From a virus, in the IMG/VR virus record IMGVR_UViG_3300046169_000024, positions 1-23,975 of that record: a stretch of 23,975 nt of DNA. One strand, given 5' to 3'. The notes below the pieces were generated by a model that did not search any database, was not told where the DNA came from, and saw only the letters and a list, made by a program, of their open reading frames with translations. Each line of letters begins with the position of its first letter. The first letter of the stretch is position 1. Shown here piece by piece: positions 1-6,491 of this stretch. The translations under genes were made by a program, and so were the position numbers.

Positions 1-79
1 TAATGAGTTTCTCTAATAGAGTCTCACCATACTGTTGGAGTTCTTGTTCTTCTTTTAGGTGCTGGTTGAATGTTTTCAT
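1..79 (-). CDS. Start of a gene running off the left edge
   Basis: An ATG at 79 opens a reading frame that stays open to the edge (26 codons seen). The visible N-terminus is hydrophilic and rich in Gln, Glu and Leu, beginning MKTFNQHLKEEQ, which suggests a helical or coiled-coil start. No function can be assigned. A TATAAATA late-type promoter at 86-93 lies only 6 bases upstream of the ATG, so the transcript would have almost no leader, and no Shine-Dalgarno sequence is visible. The frame could be spurious, but it follows the upstream gene closely and on the same strand. Confidence 0.5.
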   Translation of the reverse strand, partial: MKTFNQHLKEEQELQQYGETLLEKLI

Positions 80-85
80 ATAAGT

Positions 86-93
86 TATTTATA
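86..93 (-). promoter_or_regulatory. T4-type late promoter TATAAATA
   Basis: The minus strand reads GTATAAATA, an exact match to the T4 late promoter -10 element used with the gp55/gp33/gp45 system. It overlaps the TAA stop of the 47-aa gene upstream and sits just before the ATG at 79. The same arrangement, with the stop codon inside GTATAAATA, recurs at 17036-17043. Confidence 0.55.
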
Positions 94-232
94 CAAATAA
101 ACATATCAAGGCGAAGACTCCGAATAAAATAATTACATTTGGTCTAAACTCCCAAACTGCAACGAAATCGTCTGCGGTGTATCTGATAAACTCAATTATA
201 TTTTCTTGTACTTTATTCCAAAGATCTTTCAC
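89..232 (-). CDS. Small single-pass membrane protein (47 aa)
   Basis: This is a GTG-started frame of 47 residues. The N-terminal 30 residues are amphipathic and charged (starts MKDLWNKVQENII). Residues about 32-47 (NVIILFGVFALICLFV) form one hydrophobic segment reaching the C-terminus, typical of a small tail-anchored phage inner-membrane protein. The start follows the upstream stop by one base and has an AAGGA element at a suitable distance. I do not recognise a family; a role at the host membrane is only inferred from the topology. Confidence 0.65.
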   Translation of the reverse strand: MKDLWNKVQENIIEFIRYTADDFVAVWEFRPNVIILFGVFALICLFV

Positions 233-233
233 T

Positions 234-848
234 TCACATTTCCTTTTTTGATTTAACTATAACTTCAACGTTTTCTGGTAATTCAACTTTAGACTTATCA
301 TGACTATGGTACAGATAAAACTTAACATCAGAATATTCTTTGAACAACTCAGGCCATATTGGTCTCCAGTTGTTTGCGATTCTGAACGAGTTGTTCTTAG
401 ATCGATCACTCTCAAGAATCAAATCTGTTGTACTTCTAAGATTCAAATCAAAGATAGAATCAAACCCATAGATGTGAACCTCAGTCGCTTTCATCTTACC
501 ACAAGCATAATCAACTGCCATGTGACCACAACTAAAGTTCGTTGCATTGCCCGCATACTCAGGGACTCTTTGCCAGAATCCCCGAATGTTCTGCGAGTAT
601 TTTAGGTAGAAGTTCGGTTGCATCTCCATCCACTTACGAGGACGAGTACCTAGAACCCAGTCGTACTGATCAAGTCTAAAATGACCTTCGGTCAATGCCG
701 CCATCATCTTGAAGTCCACCATACACGAAGCATGTACTTCATTGGGTGGTATCGCAAATGGTGGCATGTTACAAATTAGTAACTTACCCTCAGTCCCTCT
801 CTTATAGAAAAGACTATGATCACCATTACCTAAAACATTTACTCTCAT
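234..848 (-). CDS. Conserved phage protein, possible sugar-modifying fold (204 aa)
   Basis: This 204-aa soluble protein begins MRVNVLGNGDHS, a glycine-rich start suggesting a nucleotide-binding loop. It has a central CGHMAVDYACGK segment followed by TEVHIYGFDS, a beta-strand-then-GFDS pattern reminiscent of DUF115 or sialyltransferase-like enzymes of Rossmann type. I recall similar proteins in marine T4-like phages annotated as hypothetical. Its ATG overlaps the stop of the upstream 33-aa gene (ATGA), so the two are translationally coupled. Function is unproven; a nucleotide-sugar-dependent role would fit the neighbouring island. Confidence 0.8.
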   Translation of the reverse strand: MRVNVLGNGDHSLFYKRGTEGKLLICNMPPFAIPPNEVHASCMVDFKMMAALTEGHFRLDQYDWVLGTRPRKWMEMQPNFYLKYSQNIRGFWQRVPEYAGNATNFSCGHMAVDYACGKMKATEVHIYGFDSIFDLNLRSTTDLILESDRSKNNSFRIANNWRPIWPELFKEYSDVKFYLYHSHDKSKVELPENVEVIVKSKKEM

Positions 849-946
849 TTATTTTTTCCGAACCAATCGTCAATCAAGTTTTTACCATAGTACATTATAC
901 CAATCCAGATCGAGAAAAAGCAAGCCGTCAAAGTAAGATAATTCAT
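845..946 (-). CDS. Tiny membrane protein (33 aa)
   Basis: A 33-residue frame with one hydrophobic segment (residues about 3-20, containing ACFFSIWIGIMYY) followed by a charged tail ending WFGKNK. Its TGA overlaps the ATG of the next gene as ATGA, the arrangement used throughout this window, which supports it as real. A 28-aa frame starting ATG at 969 occupies the same stretch but has no such coupling and is less convincing. Unknown function; a small membrane effector or spanin-like accessory are possibilities only. Confidence 0.5.
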   Translation of the reverse strand: MNYLTLTACFFSIWIGIMYYGKNLIDDWFGKNK

Positions 947-967
947 TCCAAATAGATAAAGGTTCCA

Positions 968-1334
968 TTATCGTTTACCACCGAAGTACTCTACAGCGTG
1001 ACCTTCATTGATCAACATTTGGTTTACGTTATATGTGCCCGTGTTCTTTGTCTACCACGATCTCACCAAGGATACGACCATACTTACCTTTCGCATCATA
1101 TGTTTTGGTTACAAGAGTGATTACCGATCCAGCGGGCGCCATCTCGTTGACGTACGCTTTCGCTGCGAGTCCTCTCGCCTTTTCTTCAAGGTCTCTGGTA
1201 CGAGATTCTGGAGTATTGACCCCATATAACCGAACACGTTGTTTAGTAAGGACAACATCAAAACCAAGATCAATGTTAACATCCACAGTGTCACCATCCA
1301 CCCAGCGATCAACCGTTGCTTTATATTCATACAT
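968..1334 (-). CDS. Staphylococcal nuclease-like (SNase) protein, frame broken once
   Basis: The SNase/thermonuclease fold is clear. DGDTVDV at residues 13-19 gives the Ca-binding Asp motif, RVRLYGVNTPE at 33-43 gives catalytic Arg35 and Glu43, and KYGRILGE at 84-91 gives the second catalytic Arg87. The position equivalent to Asp40 of the Staphylococcus enzyme is Asn. Read strictly, the frame stops at 1029 after about 101 residues. Skipping one base at 1046 continues it as NTGTYNVNQ ... EGHAVEYFGGKR to a TAA at 968-970, giving 121 aa with the C-terminus expected for phage SNases. Likely a Ca-dependent phosphodiesterase acting on DNA or RNA. The start overlaps the upstream glycosyltransferase stop by 8 bases. 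Confidence 0.85.
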
Positions 1335-2016
1335 TATGCCAATTTTCCTTTATGTAATTTAAGTGTTCCAAATCATGCGGTTTGGGTCTTCCACCACAAT
1401 CTACTATCTTGCATGACGATGGTAAGTATGTAGGAAATTTCCATTGACCAAATATCTTCTCACCGAGATGAAACTTTAAGTTTAATTTTATATTCTTATT
1501 CTTTTCGTCCATGTAGAATATTTTACTATCTTTTAACAAACGACCTGTCCAAACTTGATCGCCCCCATCGTAATCAAATAATCTCCAAGAGTCTTGTTGA
1601 AAAACATCCCAGACATCTTGCATGTTACCCTTCTTTAGAACCATCATAGATGAACTATACTTATTATTCTTCCAAAGTATAGCATCTGACACGACAGCGT
1701 TCTTGTATTTATCTAACGACTTAACTGCACGTTCTATGTCTTTATCAAAGTTCTTTATTAATACAGTATCAATATCTAGGTATAACGCAAAGTCTTCTTC
1801 GTAGAAAGAATCGTATACTTTCATCTTGTTCCACCAACCCTTCTTCTTGAAAGGTGGTTCTACTGGTGTGGCGATATCAGAGATCTCATCTGGACGATCA
1901 GTAATACAATATGCATTAACATCAAACTCTGTCAATTCTGTGAATCGTTTGATAATCTTACGTGCATACTCCATAGGGTAGGCATCGGTACATACTGTAA
2001 TAAATGCAATCTTCAT
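1327..2016 (-). CDS. GT8-like glycosyltransferase (229 aa)
   Basis: A GT-A-type glycosyltransferase, judged from an N-terminal beta strand (MKIAFITVCTDAYP) and a hydrophobic strand ending in a DxD metal-binding motif (ALYLDIDTVLI, Asp81-Ile-Asp83). A later GDQVW segment resembles the acceptor-side acid of GT8 and GT32 enzymes. It would transfer a sugar from a nucleotide-sugar in the cytoplasm; donor and acceptor are unknown. Start and stop overlap both neighbours (ATGA at 2013-2016, 8 bases with the SNase gene), so it belongs to the same run of co-transcribed glycosyltransferases. Confidence 0.8.
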   Translation of the reverse strand: MKIAFITVCTDAYPMEYARKIIKRFTELTEFDVNAYCITDRPDEISDIATPVEPPFKKKGWWNKMKVYDSFYEEDFALYLDIDTVLIKNFDKDIERAVKSLDKYKNAVVSDAILWKNNKYSSSMMVLKKGNMQDVWDVFQQDSWRLFDYDGGDQVWTGRLLKDSKIFYMDEKNKNIKLNLKFHLGEKIFGQWKFPTYLPSSCKIVDCGGRPKPHDLEHLNYIKENWHNV

Positions 2017-2666
2017 GCTTTGATCAACTCTATACCTTTCTTGTAATTATGTTTTGCGATACAACCAGCTTCTTCTTGAATGGTACTGAACGAATCGTCT
2101 ACACTCACAGGCCAAGGATAGAACTCCTGTAACCAAGGGAAGGTGTCTGTGTGTAAGTATACATCGGTCGGACAACTGTGATCTGACACATTGTCTAATA
2201 GTTTCTTAGCACCAGTCGGATTTACGATATAGGCATGTGCGCCACCGAAGTACCTCTTTTGTATTAGAGGTTGAACACCCCAAGTTTGTGGTGTATTGAA
2301 TCTACCATAACTGGGTTTACCAATGGTGACACACTTGTCGAACGGTATATAGGGAACACTGTTAGTGAATACCGCATCATGTTCTAGAATCATCACGTCA
2401 CATTTGTTTAATATGGAATATTTCCATAGAGACATATGTGATAGGAAACACGCCAATGCATTCTCTGGTCTAGACCACTTTGACGAGAACTGATCAATGT
2501 TTAGTTCAGCACTCTCTACCATATCCATAAACCCTTCGGATCTCGGAGTGACAGCGTGATACTTCTCTACGACATGACCAACCTTTTTACCAGACTCAAT
2601 ACACCTCTCCGCAACTTTAACGGATTGTGGATTGTCCATGATTGTGATTACAAAAGATTTCATCAT
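2013..2666 (-). CDS. GT25-like glycosyltransferase (217 aa)
   Basis: It resembles the LPS glycosyltransferase family 25. FLSHMSLWKYSI (residues 74-85) matches the conserved LSH-x-W helix, VMILEHDAVF (91-100) is the strand with the acidic metal site (here Glu-His-Asp rather than Glu-Asp-Asp), and GGAHAYIVNPTGAKKLL is the conserved glycine-rich acceptor segment. Length is close to the family norm. It is paralogous in layout to the next upstream gene and to the N-terminal half of the 512-aa protein at 9265-10803. Expected to add a hexose to an unknown acceptor. Confidence 0.8.
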   Translation of the reverse strand: MMKSFVITIMDNPQSVKVAERCIESGKKVGHVVEKYHAVTPRSEGFMDMVESAELNIDQFSSKWSRPENALACFLSHMSLWKYSILNKCDVMILEHDAVFTNSVPYIPFDKCVTIGKPSYGRFNTPQTWGVQPLIQKRYFGGAHAYIVNPTGAKKLLDNVSDHSCPTDVYLHTDTFPWLQEFYPWPVSVDDSFSTIQEEAGCIAKHNYKKGIELIKA

Positions 2667-3376
2667 CCTTGGGTACTCGACTCAACACCTTGCACTTTGG
2701 TATAGTAAGGATATACAACACGAAGAGACAAAAAGTTTGCACTACACAAGAACGCATCATTAGGCCACATACCGACTTCCTTGATCTTGTTTAAGAACTC
2801 TTTTGCCATATGGGGTTCTACCCAATACGCAGAACCTCCTGCCAAACCCTGTGCATAATTTGGGCCTGTAGGATCATTAACATAAGGAGCAAACTTTACA
2901 GAATTACTCTTGGAAACTTCTTCGTGGAATACTTGCGCTCTCCGTGTTGCGCCACGAGGATCGCACAAACCGACACAACTTAAACCCTTACGCATACCAG
3001 TAAACTTACGTGTGAGTAACGCATCACTCTCAAAGATAACTGCGGCCTGATCGTTCATAATAATCTGTTCCCACGCTCTCATGTGGGACACCGCACAAGC
3101 AATAACCTTCAACTGGTTCTTTGCACCATATACATGTTTATAGATTCCTGTCTGAAGATCCAATCCTTCTTCATCATGAGTCACAGGCCAGTTCCATCTC
3201 CAGTCTCTATGATCAAAACAGACCATGTCCTTTAGATCTTGTTCCATCGTCTCTGGTGTAGATGCACGGAGTATCTCTGGTTTCAATTCACTTTCAGTGT
3301 CCTTGATACTCTTTTTCAGTCGTTTAACTGCATCTTGTTGTTGACCTTCAACATTAATAATATAGGAGTCTGTCAT
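2663..3376 (-). CDS. GT25-like glycosyltransferase (237 aa)
   Basis: A second GT25-type protein with the CAVSHMRAWEQI helix (residues about 94-105), AAVIFESDALL (111-121, Glu-Ser-Asp metal site), GGSAYWVEPHMAKEFL, and a C-terminal VEPHM...NDAF...TKVQGVESS tail. The ATG at 3376 is preferred over a TTG nine bases upstream that would overlap the GroES gene, because the ATG lies one base after the GroES stop. It overlaps the next gene by ATGA. Acceptor and donor are not identifiable from sequence. Confidence 0.8.
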   Translation of the reverse strand: MTDSYIINVEGQQQDAVKRLKKSIKDTESELKPEILRASTPETMEQDLKDMVCFDHRDWRWNWPVTHDEEGLDLQTGIYKHVYGAKNQLKVIACAVSHMRAWEQIIMNDQAAVIFESDALLTRKFTGMRKGLSCVGLCDPRGATRRAQVFHEEVSKSNSVKFAPYVNDPTGPNYAQGLAGGSAYWVEPHMAKEFLNKIKEVGMWPNDAFLCSANFLSLRVVYPYYTKVQGVESSTQG

Positions 3377-3377
3377 T

Positions 3378-3641
3378 TTATGCAATCAACTTTACGTGTT
3401 CCACATCAACAACCGCACACTTTAGACCGTCTAACTCAACCGCCATTGCCTTTGACCAGTCTAGATAGATCTTGTCCTTTGGCGCCAGTGCAGCTGCAAT
3501 GACTTCCTCACCATCACCTGTTGCGATAACTATTGCTGGTTTGGTTCCTGTCGCAATATCACCAGACAAGATAATACCACCAGAGGTAGTCTCGTCTGCT
3601 TTGTGTTCACTCACTAATACATTATTACCTAATACTCTCAT
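3378..3641 (-). CDS. groES: GroES-like co-chaperonin (87 aa)
   Basis: An 87-residue beta-rich protein with the Cpn10 layout. It starts MRVLGNNVLVSEH, has a mobile-loop region with TTSGGIILSGD (equivalent to the GroEL-binding SAGGIVLTG loop of GroES), then ATGDGEE and a C-terminal strand ending VEHVKLIA. T4-like phages use such proteins (T4 gp31 is the classical case) to adapt host GroEL for folding the capsid protein. It lies between a lipase and glycosyltransferase genes and is not next to a groEL, so it must act with the host chaperonin. The identification is good; pairing with capsid folding is inference. Confidence 0.85.
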   Translation of the reverse strand: MRVLGNNVLVSEHKADETTSGGIILSGDIATGTKPAIVIATGDGEEVIAAALAPKDKIYLDWSKAMAVELDGLKCAVVDVEHVKLIA

Positions 3642-3647
3642 AATATC

Positions 3648-4355
3648 CTAAACCTTGTTTGTGTATCGAACATAGTAAACCATACTATGATCATATGCGC
3701 CGTCAAACGGCATACCTTTAGCGAACGCTTTACCACGTCCTCTCCAACCATCCTTGAATCTTTGCCAGTATGTCATCTTACGAATGTTACCGTAGTAGTT
3801 GATATACACAAGTTCTCCATGATGTTTGTAACCCATCAGTACCAACGGAACACTAGTCACGATGTCATTGTTATTTACACATCTCGTATGTGGTACTTTT
3901 AGGTTCTTAACAAAAGAACACGTACCCACACGTGGACTACCGAATGTATACAGATGTTTTGTCTGTGGTAATCGTGAAGCGCAGATTGTTGCCATTGCAG
4001 CACCTAACGAATGTCCACAGATATACAGATCTAACTTACTGTACTTGTTGACGTATTGTAACACATCTTCCCATACTTTGTCAAGTTCTGTTTTAAATCC
4101 AGAGTGTACCCATCCGTCAGTCTCACTCCGTGATGGCCATGCCTTCAGGTCAGCAAGGATATCAGATATCTCTGATGGTTCAGTACCACGGAAACAAACT
4201 GCCATACTCTCCTTGTTACGTACCAGATGAACTTGTGCGCCATCTATATCAACAAGTTTGTGTGATGTGAATCCGAGTTTCTTAAACCCCTTCTTTGCTT
4301 CTTTACTATCAAGATACGCAAGTTGCGCCATCTCTGCTGATTTACCGATGTTCAT
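3648..4355 (-). CDS. Class 3 lipase-like alpha/beta hydrolase (235 aa)
   Basis: A clear lipase_3 fold. MAVCFRGTEP (51-60) is the conserved oxyanion strand, YICGHSLGAA (111-120) carries nucleophile Ser116, FGSPRVG follows at 138-144, Asp164 sits in NNNDIVTSVP, and His223 in YDHSMVYYV completes the Ser-Asp-His triad. No signal peptide or membrane segment is seen, so the enzyme is predicted to be cytoplasmic or virion-borne. The start at 4355 follows AGAGGAAA at good spacing and clears the upstream gene by 13 bases; a longer frame to 4421 would overlap it. Lipid or ester hydrolysis is expected; the target (host membrane lipid, polyhydroxyalkanoate, acylated glycan) is unknown. Confidence 0.85.
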   Translation of the reverse strand: MNIGKSAEMAQLAYLDSKEAKKGFKKLGFTSHKLVDIDGAQVHLVRNKESMAVCFRGTEPSEISDILADLKAWPSRSETDGWVHSGFKTELDKVWEDVLQYVNKYSKLDLYICGHSLGAAMATICASRLPQTKHLYTFGSPRVGTCSFVKNLKVPHTRCVNNNDIVTSVPLVLMGYKHHGELVYINYYGNIRKMTYWQRFKDGWRGRGKAFAKGMPFDGAYDHSMVYYVRYTNKV

Positions 4356-4368
4356 TACTTTTCCTCTT

Positions 4369-5073
4369 TTAATGACTTTTATATAGGTTATAGCGTCGAG
4401 CAATAGTTGCTCCACCTTCATATGGTACGTGTGTTAAATTATTAGGGCGACATAGGACTTGCCAGTATCCCCACTCTGCTGGTAATAACTTTTTTGATCT
4501 ATGTAGTTCGTGAACCAACTGTGGATCAAAATGATCTTTGTGGTGGAATATCATCTGGTCTGGTAAAAAATCTGTAGCTCTTCTTGGCACTTGACGTTTA
4601 AGATTGCCTTGAAGCCCAGATTTGCCAGTCATAAAACCTATAGGTTTTTTTTCGCATTTTCTCAATAAACTACTAAAATCAATCTTAGTATCTATTTGGG
4701 TATCCCATCGTAAACGGATAAAAGTGTCGTAACCATCACTGACCTTCTCATAAAGATCCGCATACCCTATTATTTGTTTTGATGAGTTCTGATAATTTTT
4801 ATGCCCCCTAAGAGTTTCTCGTCTGTTCTTTAAATCTAGATTGCAGTTTATTGTATCAGGAGTTTTTGTATCTAAAAGAGTATCGTAATGAATTATAGGT
4901 TCGGGACACGATTCTACTTTTATTGATTTTGGTATATCTGAAAGATACTCTTCCCAAGTATGAAAATACACATCCGTATCAGGAAAAACTTCTTCTATAT
5001 TATCGATAAGTTCTCCTAACGTTTGAACCGAAGGTTGGTATAGACCATTTACTAATATTGCTGTCTTCATCAC
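4369..5073 (-). CDS. Putative glycan-biosynthesis protein, tandem paralog 1 (234 aa)
   Basis: It belongs to an unnamed family represented three times in this window. Shared landmarks are an N-terminal TAILVNG strand, FPDTDVYFHTW (30-40), IIGYADLYEKVSDGYDTFIRLRWDT (split here: GY-x-L, then RLRWD at 120-124) and a C-terminal AEWGYWQVL...YEGGA block. The xRxRWD strand looks like an acidic metal site of a GT-A glycosyltransferase, and the layout faintly recalls WavE-type LPS synthesis proteins. The adjacent gene at 5070-5819 has the same landmarks in the same order. The sugar-transfer role is inferred from fold-like features and from the surrounding glycosyltransferases. Confidence 0.75.
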   Translation of the reverse strand: MMKTAILVNGLYQPSVQTLGELIDNIEEVFPDTDVYFHTWEEYLSDIPKSIKVESCPEPIIHYDTLLDTKTPDTINCNLDLKNRRETLRGHKNYQNSSKQIIGYADLYEKVSDGYDTFIRLRWDTQIDTKIDFSSLLRKCEKKPIGFMTGKSGLQGNLKRQVPRRATDFLPDQMIFHHKDHFDPQLVHELHRSKKLLPAEWGYWQVLCRPNNLTHVPYEGGATIARRYNLYKSH

Positions 5074-5819
5074 ATATACTTCTCAATGTGTGCGCCACCG
5101 TAATAACACACATGATTATCTTTATACGGTTCACTTAGTATCTGATACCATCCCCACTCTGCATTTTTCAACTGTTTGTTGTTATGTAAATTCCAAACCC
5201 TTTTAGAATCCCATAGTTTTCTAGGGTGGATTATCAATGGATCCATTAGATAGTACGCCCAGTCTTGAGTTGTCATAACTGGATCATCACTATTTTCCGC
5301 ACGATCAACTGGAGGATAATACCTAGGCAACTCTACCATCTTGTTAACGCCATGTTTCCAACGAGTGTCTCTACAACCAAACCCCATCGCAACATTCTCT
5401 TTATACGATCTTCCAATTAAACCTAACCAGTCAATCGATTCATCTAATGATGTATAAGTGTCAAAACGCATACGAACACACATATCATATTCGTCACTAA
5501 TTTCATTCAAAAGTTTGTCATAACCCAAAATCTGCATTGTTCTATATTGAGACTGTTTCTTTGAAGTGGAATTTGATCCGTTCTCCATGTTTTTTTTATA
5601 ATTTATATTTTTAAAAGTAGGGTATGGTTCAGTATCTAAAGTTGGATGATAATCTATAGATGGTTGATCATGTACAAAGTCCACAATATCATCATTGCCT
5701 TCGCCTGACCAAGTAGAGGTGAACACATCAGCATCAGGAAAAGCGTCACGTACTCTTAGTATGTTTTGCTCCCACTTTCCTCTGACTTGACCAGATACCA
5801 GTATGGCAATTTTCACCAT
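5070..5819 (-). CDS. Putative glycan-biosynthesis protein, tandem paralog 2 (249 aa)
   Basis: Paralog of the following gene, with AILVSGQ at 5-11, FPDADVFTSTW (27-37), ILGYDKLLNEISDEYD (97-112), VRMRFDTYTS (115-124) and AEWGWYQIL...YYGGAHIEKY near the end. Between the motifs the two proteins have drifted a great deal, so the duplication is old or they arrived separately. The stop overlaps the next ATG by ATGA, and the start overlaps the methyltransferase stop (TAATG). A glycosyltransferase-like function is inferred, not demonstrated. Confidence 0.75.
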   Translation of the reverse strand: MVKIAILVSGQVRGKWEQNILRVRDAFPDADVFTSTWSGEGNDDIVDFVHDQPSIDYHPTLDTEPYPTFKNINYKKNMENGSNSTSKKQSQYRTMQILGYDKLLNEISDEYDMCVRMRFDTYTSLDESIDWLGLIGRSYKENVAMGFGCRDTRWKHGVNKMVELPRYYPPVDRAENSDDPVMTTQDWAYYLMDPLIIHPRKLWDSKRVWNLHNNKQLKNAEWGWYQILSEPYKDNHVCYYGGAHIEKYM

Positions 5820-6487
5820 TATCTCCTAAAATGTATAAATGTTTTCATGCTGTCAGCATCTATATTTGTTTTAGAAACAACCTTATCCATAGGCAGTAGT
5901 TCAGACGGAACGCATTTATATCCGAAACAACCTTCGTCCCAGTATTTGGCACCTTCAGGCAATTTCTCTCTAGTACCAAATCTTTTTGTTGGATCGTCAA
6001 CCATATAGGCTTCTCTTTTAGGAATACGAGTTTCGTAACCTTGGTCTGTCGTAGAATGCATATAGAAAACATTTTCGAAATGATCAAACACATTTTCAAA
6101 GAACCATTTAATATCTTCGTCAAACCAATGAATCAGAACGTCCTTGATGACTAGTGCATCAACATCTTCATTTGGAATAGTTTTTAACTTGGCATATTCA
6201 AATCTAAGTTTGGGATACTTCTTGCGAAGTTTGTCAACAGCACCAACGTGGGCATCATATCCTACGTACTCAATTCCAGTCTCAGACCAGTCGATATTAC
6301 CATTATATGTTTGATGATTACCGCAACCATAATCAACAAATGATTTCACATCATTATCCGTCATTGTTTTTAGTAAGTGTTTGCAGTAATCTTCATTAAA
6401 CTTGGGATAAGAACCCCTTCCACATGCTTGTTCAAATTTTAATTTATCGTACCATGCCCCGATTCCAGACTCGTATCCAATTTTCAT
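5819..6487 (-). CDS. SAM-dependent methyltransferase-like protein (222 aa)
   Basis: Motif I of class I methyltransferases is visible as SFVDYGCGNHQTY (residues 49-61). It is followed by VGYDAHVGAVDKLRKKYP (acidic end of strand 2), and ALVIKDVLIHWFDED as the motif IV/post-motif region. The N-terminus (MKIGYESGIGAWYD) precedes the fold without a signal peptide. A ribosome-binding AAAGGAT lies just upstream of the ATG. It probably methylates a sugar or small molecule, since it sits between nucleotide-sugar and glycosyltransferase genes, but protein or nucleic acid substrates cannot be excluded. Confidence 0.75.
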   Translation of the reverse strand: MKIGYESGIGAWYDKLKFEQACGRGSYPKFNEDYCKHLLKTMTDNDVKSFVDYGCGNHQTYNGNIDWSETGIEYVGYDAHVGAVDKLRKKYPKLRFEYAKLKTIPNEDVDALVIKDVLIHWFDEDIKWFFENVFDHFENVFYMHSTTDQGYETRIPKREAYMVDDPTKRFGTREKLPEGAKYWDEGCFGYKCVPSELLPMDKVVSKTNIDADSMKTFIHFRR

Positions 6488-6491
6488 AATT

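Noticed and set aside
300-605. Long plus-strand frames such as 300-605, 3862-4230, 6564-7007 and 23133-23711
   Set aside because: They lie opposite well-supported minus-strand genes, lack ribosome sites and have shadow-like composition.
884-969. 28-aa frame starting at ATG 969 (MEPLSIWNEL)
   Set aside because: It competes with the 33-aa membrane frame, which has a coupled stop/start (ATGA) and a clear hydrophobic segment.
4062-4083. TTGACA-like box in the lipase gene
   Set aside because: The hexamer at 17-base spacing is TTACAA, not a -10 box, and the site is inside a conserved coding region.
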